A DNA stretch of 64,000 bases from Paenibacillus sp. PL91. GTDB taxonomy: Bacteria > Bacillota > Bacilli > Paenibacillales > Paenibacillaceae. Location of the stretch: contig NZ_JABBYG020000002.1 of the NCBI RefSeq assembly GCF_012935325.2, positions 558,001 to 622,000 of the forward strand, in the 5' to 3' direction. Positions 60,834 to 64,000 of the stretch are shown piece after piece (the first letter of the stretch is position 1; the number at the start of each line of letters is the position of its first letter). The notes below the pieces were generated by a model. That model had not been told where the DNA came from and did no database searches. It was given only the letters and a program-made list of their open reading frames with translations. Made by a program: the position numbers and the translations under genes.

Positions 60834-62242
60834 AGAATCGTACAAAGCTATGGCTCATCATGCTGATCAGCGCAGTGAGCAGTTTCATTCTGTTTGTTTT
60901 GCTTTCCTTGGTTGTAGGAGAGGTTTGGAACAAGGGTTACAATTTGGAAAAGCTGAATTCGATTTCGCATGAAACCCTTAGTTTCATCGAGCGGCAAGGC
61001 GCTTTCGGCAAGGATAACATTCAGCCGCTGCTGGATTCGGTTCAAAGCCGGAATCCGGCTATGCGCCTGCAATGGGTCGCTTCGGACGGGTCGGTGATCT
61101 ACGATACTTCCGACGGAACGCAACAATACGACTTCAAGCAATTGGCGAATCGCATGGTGAACATGCCGACCAACCTTTGGGGTGAACACGAACCGGTAAC
61201 GCTCATTTATTCCCTTAGCCAAAACGGGCAATCCTATTATTTGCTCTTGAGTGTGCCAAGCGAAGCGATGAAAGGAGGACAGTTCTTCTTCTATGCGCGC
61301 ACGTTCAAGGTCCTGTATACGTTAACCTTGCCCTTGCTATTGTCCGCCTTAGTGCCCTACTTTCTATCTCTATGGTTTTTCTCCTCGATCAATCGGCGCA
61401 TCGGCAAGCTGAACAAAGCGCTGGGTCAAGTCAGTTTGCGAAGCGATGTTATCGTTCTCGAGGATAAGTCGAAGGATGAAATCGGCCAGCTTACCCGGCA
61501 TTACAATGCGATGGCGCACCGGATTCAAAGCCAATCCGCTCAAATCGAGCAATTCGACAACCGGCGAAAGCTTCTGCTGTCCAATCTTTCCCATGATTTG
61601 AGAACACCGCTGACGATGATACTGGGTTATGCCGAAACGATTCGCACAAGTTCGTATAAAGACGAGAACGAGCTTCAGACCGGCGCGAAAATCATTTTGC
61701 AGCGATCCCGCTATATGGATACACTGCTGGATCAACTATTGGACGTCTCACGGCGGGATACGGACGCGCATAAGCTTCATTTCGCCCTGACCAACTTGTC
61801 CGAATTGATGCGGAAAATAGTGGCCGACTACCTGTTGTTTTTGGATGGGCAACATTTCACGGTTGAAGCGGACATTCCCGATGAGGAGGTAGAGGCGTTT
61901 ATAGATGCGTCTCTTGTGGAACGCGCCATTCGCAATTTGTTGGACAATGCGATTAGTTACGGGAGTGAGGGCCGTTTTCTGGGAATAGGACTTGTTGAAG
62001 AAAATGGGGATGTTTGCATTACAGTAAAGGACAAGGGAAAAGGAATCGCTTCCGAGAATCATGAACGCATCTTCGAACGGTTCTATCGGGCTGACGGGGG
62101 AAGGAAAGGCGATGGACTAGGCATCGGACTTTCGATCGTCAAGGAAATCGCCGAAGCGCATCATGGCCATATTCATTTGATGAGTACTCCCTATGTGGAG
62201 ACGATATTCCTGGTATGGCTCCCAAAAAACCAAGCGGCATAA
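60830..62242 (+). CDS. HAMP-containing sensor histidine kinase
   Basis: A 470-residue kinase with membrane segments at about 8-30 and 160-186, an extracellular sensor of ~130 residues between them, HAMP at about 187-240, a HisKA dimerisation domain with phospho-accepting His-255 in NLSHDLRTPLT, and HATPase with NLLDNAISYG, DKGKGI and GDGLGIGLSIVKEIA. All kinase boxes are intact. It is co-translated with the OmpR-type regulator upstream. Confidence 0.95.
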   Translation: MKNRTKLWLIMLISAVSSFILFVLLSLVVGEVWNKGYNLEKLNSISHETLSFIERQGAFGKDNIQPLLDSVQSRNPAMRLQWVASDGSVIYDTSDGTQQYDFKQLANRMVNMPTNLWGEHEPVTLIYSLSQNGQSYYLLLSVPSEAMKGGQFFFYARTFKVLYTLTLPLLLSALVPYFLSLWFFSSINRRIGKLNKALGQVSLRSDVIVLEDKSKDEIGQLTRHYNAMAHRIQSQSAQIEQFDNRRKLLLSNLSHDLRTPLTMILGYAETIRTSSYKDENELQTGAKIILQRSRYMDTLLDQLLDVSRRDTDAHKLHFALTNLSELMRKIVADYLLFLDGQHFTVEADIPDEEVEAFIDASLVERAIRNLLDNAISYGSEGRFLGIGLVEENGDVCITVKDKGKGIASENHERIFERFYRADGGRKGDGLGIGLSIVKEIAEAHHGHIHLMSTPYVETIFLVWLPKNQAA

Positions 62243-62260
62243 TGCAGAAACTCCAAACAC

Positions 62261-62302
62261 ATAACGAGATCCGGTACCTGTGCTGAGCCTGGTCTCGTTA
62301 TT
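62261..62302 (+). terminator. Terminator of the two-component operon
   Basis: ATAACGAGAtCC pairs with GGtCTCGTTAT over about 19 bases, followed by TATAG; weak T-run. Confidence 0.6.
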
Positions 62303-62460
62303 ATAGCACGCGCAAAAACAAACTCCGATCGATCCCTCCGTTTGTTACAAAATGGATTAGTTTTCATAATTTTCATAATCTTGAATGTACTGGTTAGGTA
62401 ACAATTTCGAAATTCATACTCTCTTTTCAAAAAAATGGGGCGGGAAATTGACATCATTGC

Positions 62461-63741
62461 CTAACTTCGTTCCGACTCAGAGCTATCCTTGATATACCCG
62501 AAAAACGTCATTTTGCCATTTTCGTTTTCAGCAATGCTGTAGGGATGGATCTGGTCAGAATATCTGCGAGCAAATCTACTGTCACCTACCGGATAGATTT
62601 CTATATGAAGATTGCCGGAAAATCTCGTGAAATATAATTTTCCATTAAAATATTCAACTTGGATCTTATCTTTCAAGTATGTTCCGCAATACTCTTTAAG
62701 TCTGCTTTCGTTGATGGGAAGCTCTTCATGTTTTTTTGGAGCACCTACATCTACTTGATGCAAAATATCTGAGCTTGCATTGCCCAACCTGTACTGATTG
62801 ATAGCTTCATTATTTGAAAGAATGATGATACAAATATCTTCATCGAAATAATTTTGCATATAAGTGCTTATGCCGAGGTGATCTCCGCCATGGGAATACC
62901 TGTCTGTGCCATAAACATACTGACGTTCAAGTCCATAACAATAGTTGTTTTCGTTTTCGTTAAAAAACCTGGCATACGTTTTCTGCGACAGTATTTTCCG
63001 ATCCCTCAAACAGATATACCATTTGTACAAATCATGACAATTTGAAATGATAGCGCCTGCACCGATGCTAAATTTCTCGTTAAAATACGGGCTTTTGATG
63101 GTTGCATCAAAATCTTTTACATAATTACATGATCTGTTTTTAATAGGTTTGCAGCCATCATCAACATCGCTGTTCATCATATTTAAAGGCAGAAAAATAT
63201 GGTTTCGAATATAATCTTCATACTTCTCTCCTGAAACATTTTCAATCATCCATGCGAGCAAATTATAGTTTGAGTTATTGTAATCATATGTCGTACCCGG
63301 TGGCTTTGTTGGCTTTTTATTAATATAGCGCCGGAAGAAATCGTTTCGCGAATAATCCATTCTGTTGTATCCAGCAAAAAAATCATTTTCAAAATTATAA
63401 AAATTATATAAGCCAGAGGTATGCGATAATAAATGATGTACCGTGATTGATTTGTCAATCTTCATATCATCAGGAAGGTATAATCGTGCAGATTTATCGA
63501 TGTCGAGCAGTTTCCCTTCATATAGGAGCATTATTGCGAAAGCAGTAAACTGTTTGGATAGGGAGGCGATTGAGAAGCACGAATTTATATCGTTTTTTAA
63601 TCCAAATTCTATACTTGCATAACCATATGCGTTTTCAAAAAGCACTTTGCCTTCTCGTATGACTTGAATAACGCCGTAAAAGTCCCACAATTCCATATAT
63701 TTGTTAATATATTCTTCTAGTTTCAATTTTTCTGCGTGCAT
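62461..63741 (-). CDS. Class C beta-lactamase-like serine hydrolase
   Basis: A 426-residue penicillin-binding-protein-like hydrolase. Catalytic SxxK is SLSK (Ser-60, Lys-63) in SIASLSKQFTAFA, the second motif is near YDYNNSNYNLL, and the third is HGG in YSHGGDHLG. A C-terminal beta domain of ~100 residues follows (LKEYCGTYLKDKIQVEYFNGKLYF). There is no signal peptide, so it is probably an intracellular esterase or D-aminopeptidase rather than an antibiotic-resistance enzyme. The gene is AT-rich with codon use unlike its neighbours, suggesting acquisition. GAGGAG lies 9 bases before the ATG. Confidence 0.88.
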   Translation of the reverse strand: MHAEKLKLEEYINKYMELWDFYGVIQVIREGKVLFENAYGYASIEFGLKNDINSCFSIASLSKQFTAFAIMLLYEGKLLDIDKSARLYLPDDMKIDKSITVHHLLSHTSGLYNFYNFENDFFAGYNRMDYSRNDFFRRYINKKPTKPPGTTYDYNNSNYNLLAWMIENVSGEKYEDYIRNHIFLPLNMMNSDVDDGCKPIKNRSCNYVKDFDATIKSPYFNEKFSIGAGAIISNCHDLYKWYICLRDRKILSQKTYARFFNENENNYCYGLERQYVYGTDRYSHGGDHLGISTYMQNYFDEDICIIILSNNEAINQYRLGNASSDILHQVDVGAPKKHEELPINESRLKEYCGTYLKDKIQVEYFNGKLYFTRFSGNLHIEIYPVGDSRFARRYSDQIHPYSIAENENGKMTFFGYIKDSSESERS

Positions 63742-63841
63742 CAAATCTCACTCCTCATAATCCCGCTCCTAATCCTTTAATGATATCATTCTAAGTTCAT
63801 TGAATCTAGAATTTCCCAATTAACTCACGTACCTTTAGCTT

Positions 63842-63880
63842 AAAAAATACAAGAAGCAGCTGCCGAGGCAAACTGCTCCT
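63842..63880 (-). terminator. Terminator downstream of nrdJ
   Basis: AGGAGCAG...CTGCTTCT stem with an inner TGCC/GGCA pair, followed on the minus strand by TTGTATTTTTT. Confidence 0.65.
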
Positions 63881-63931
63881 TTGTTCCGTTGAACTACACG
63901 CACAGGTGTTACATTCCCCTCAATCCACCTA

Positions 63932-64000
63932 TCAATTACATTTGCTATACCCGCAAACGCTGCACTGCTTGCAGCCTTCAATATTAATTAATGACGCGGA
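63932..64000 (-). CDS. nrdJ: C-terminal end of B12-dependent (class II) ribonucleotide reductase
   Basis: Only the last 22 residues are inside the window: SASLINIEGC then KQCSVCGYSKCN-stop. A C-terminal CxxCxxCGYSKC cluster is the mobile redox/zinc tail of adenosylcobalamin-dependent ribonucleotide reductases, which re-reduces the active-site disulfide. The rest of the enzyme lies beyond base 64000, so its catalytic residues cannot be seen. Confidence 0.75.
   Translation of the reverse strand, partial: SASLINIEGCKQCSVCGYSKCN

Overview
The window looks like chromosome of a spore-forming Firmicute of the Paenibacillus type. The evidence is moderate GC, strong AAGGAGG ribosome sites, frequent TTG/GTG starts, an RsfA-type prespore regulator, a YhcN/YlaJ sporulation lipoprotein, a B. 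subtilis-like ylaG(typA)-ylaH-ylaJ-ylaK neighbourhood, a nifZ-thiI pair and the C-terminal tail of a B12-dependent ribonucleotide reductase. No phage, insertion sequence, CRISPR array or rRNA operon was seen.

Layout. 0-10 kb: ketopantoate reductase (cut by the window edge), RsfA-like regulator, DUF2626 protein, MidA-like methyltransferase, secreted coiled-coil protein, substrate-binding protein, PhoH/YlaK, YlaJ, LCP ligase and YlaH. 10-20 kb: TypA, two TerC-family membrane proteins facing away from each other, nifZ-thiI for 4-thiouridine, a lytic transglycosylase, a HAD phosphatase, a nitroreductase and a YwaF-like membrane protein. 20-30 kb: a histidine kinase/LuxR regulator pair, a UbiA prenyltransferase, a chemotaxis receptor behind a c-di-GMP-I riboswitch and terminator, a DUF1836 regulator, a CNNM/CBS transporter, glycerate kinase, and tRNA-Thr(UGU) with tRNA-Pro(UGG). 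30-43 kb: an M48 metalloprotease fused to ankyrin repeats, a GH2 glycosidase, a MerR-controlled short-chain dehydrogenase, and a membrane-anchored sugar-binding protein + LytS/YesM kinase + AraC-type regulator followed by an MFS sugar symporter. 43-54 kb: amidase, RCC1/stalk-domain secreted protein, alpha/beta hydrolase, dienoyl-CoA-reductase-like SDR, a 15-copy NRTGG repeat protein, three tandem double-hairpin repeats, an ECF sigma/anti-sigma pair, and two secreted cupredoxin proteins. 54-64 kb: quinone-reductase-like dehydrogenase, MalT-like regulator, isochorismatase-like hydrolase, an AT-rich patch with a methyltransferase and a tiny secreted peptide, an OmpR two-component system, a class-C-type serine hydrolase and the nrdJ tail.

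How the genes work together. The strongest inferred units are: (i) sugar sensing (37.0-42.4 kb), resembling the clostridial XylFII-LytS/YesN xylose sensor but beside an MFS symporter rather than an ABC transporter; (ii) the cupredoxin/secreted-repeat genes with an ECF-like promoter and an adjacent sigma/anti-sigma pair (49.2-53.0 kb); (iii) c-di-GMP control of a chemotaxis receptor (24.3-26.2 kb); and (iv) MerR control of an SDR through a 20-bp-spaced promoter (35.1-36.9 kb). Less explained, and worth a second look, are the M48-ankyrin fusion, the NRTGG protein, the triplicated hairpins beside it and the 46-residue secreted peptide. All functions are assigned from sequence reading alone; no database search was run.
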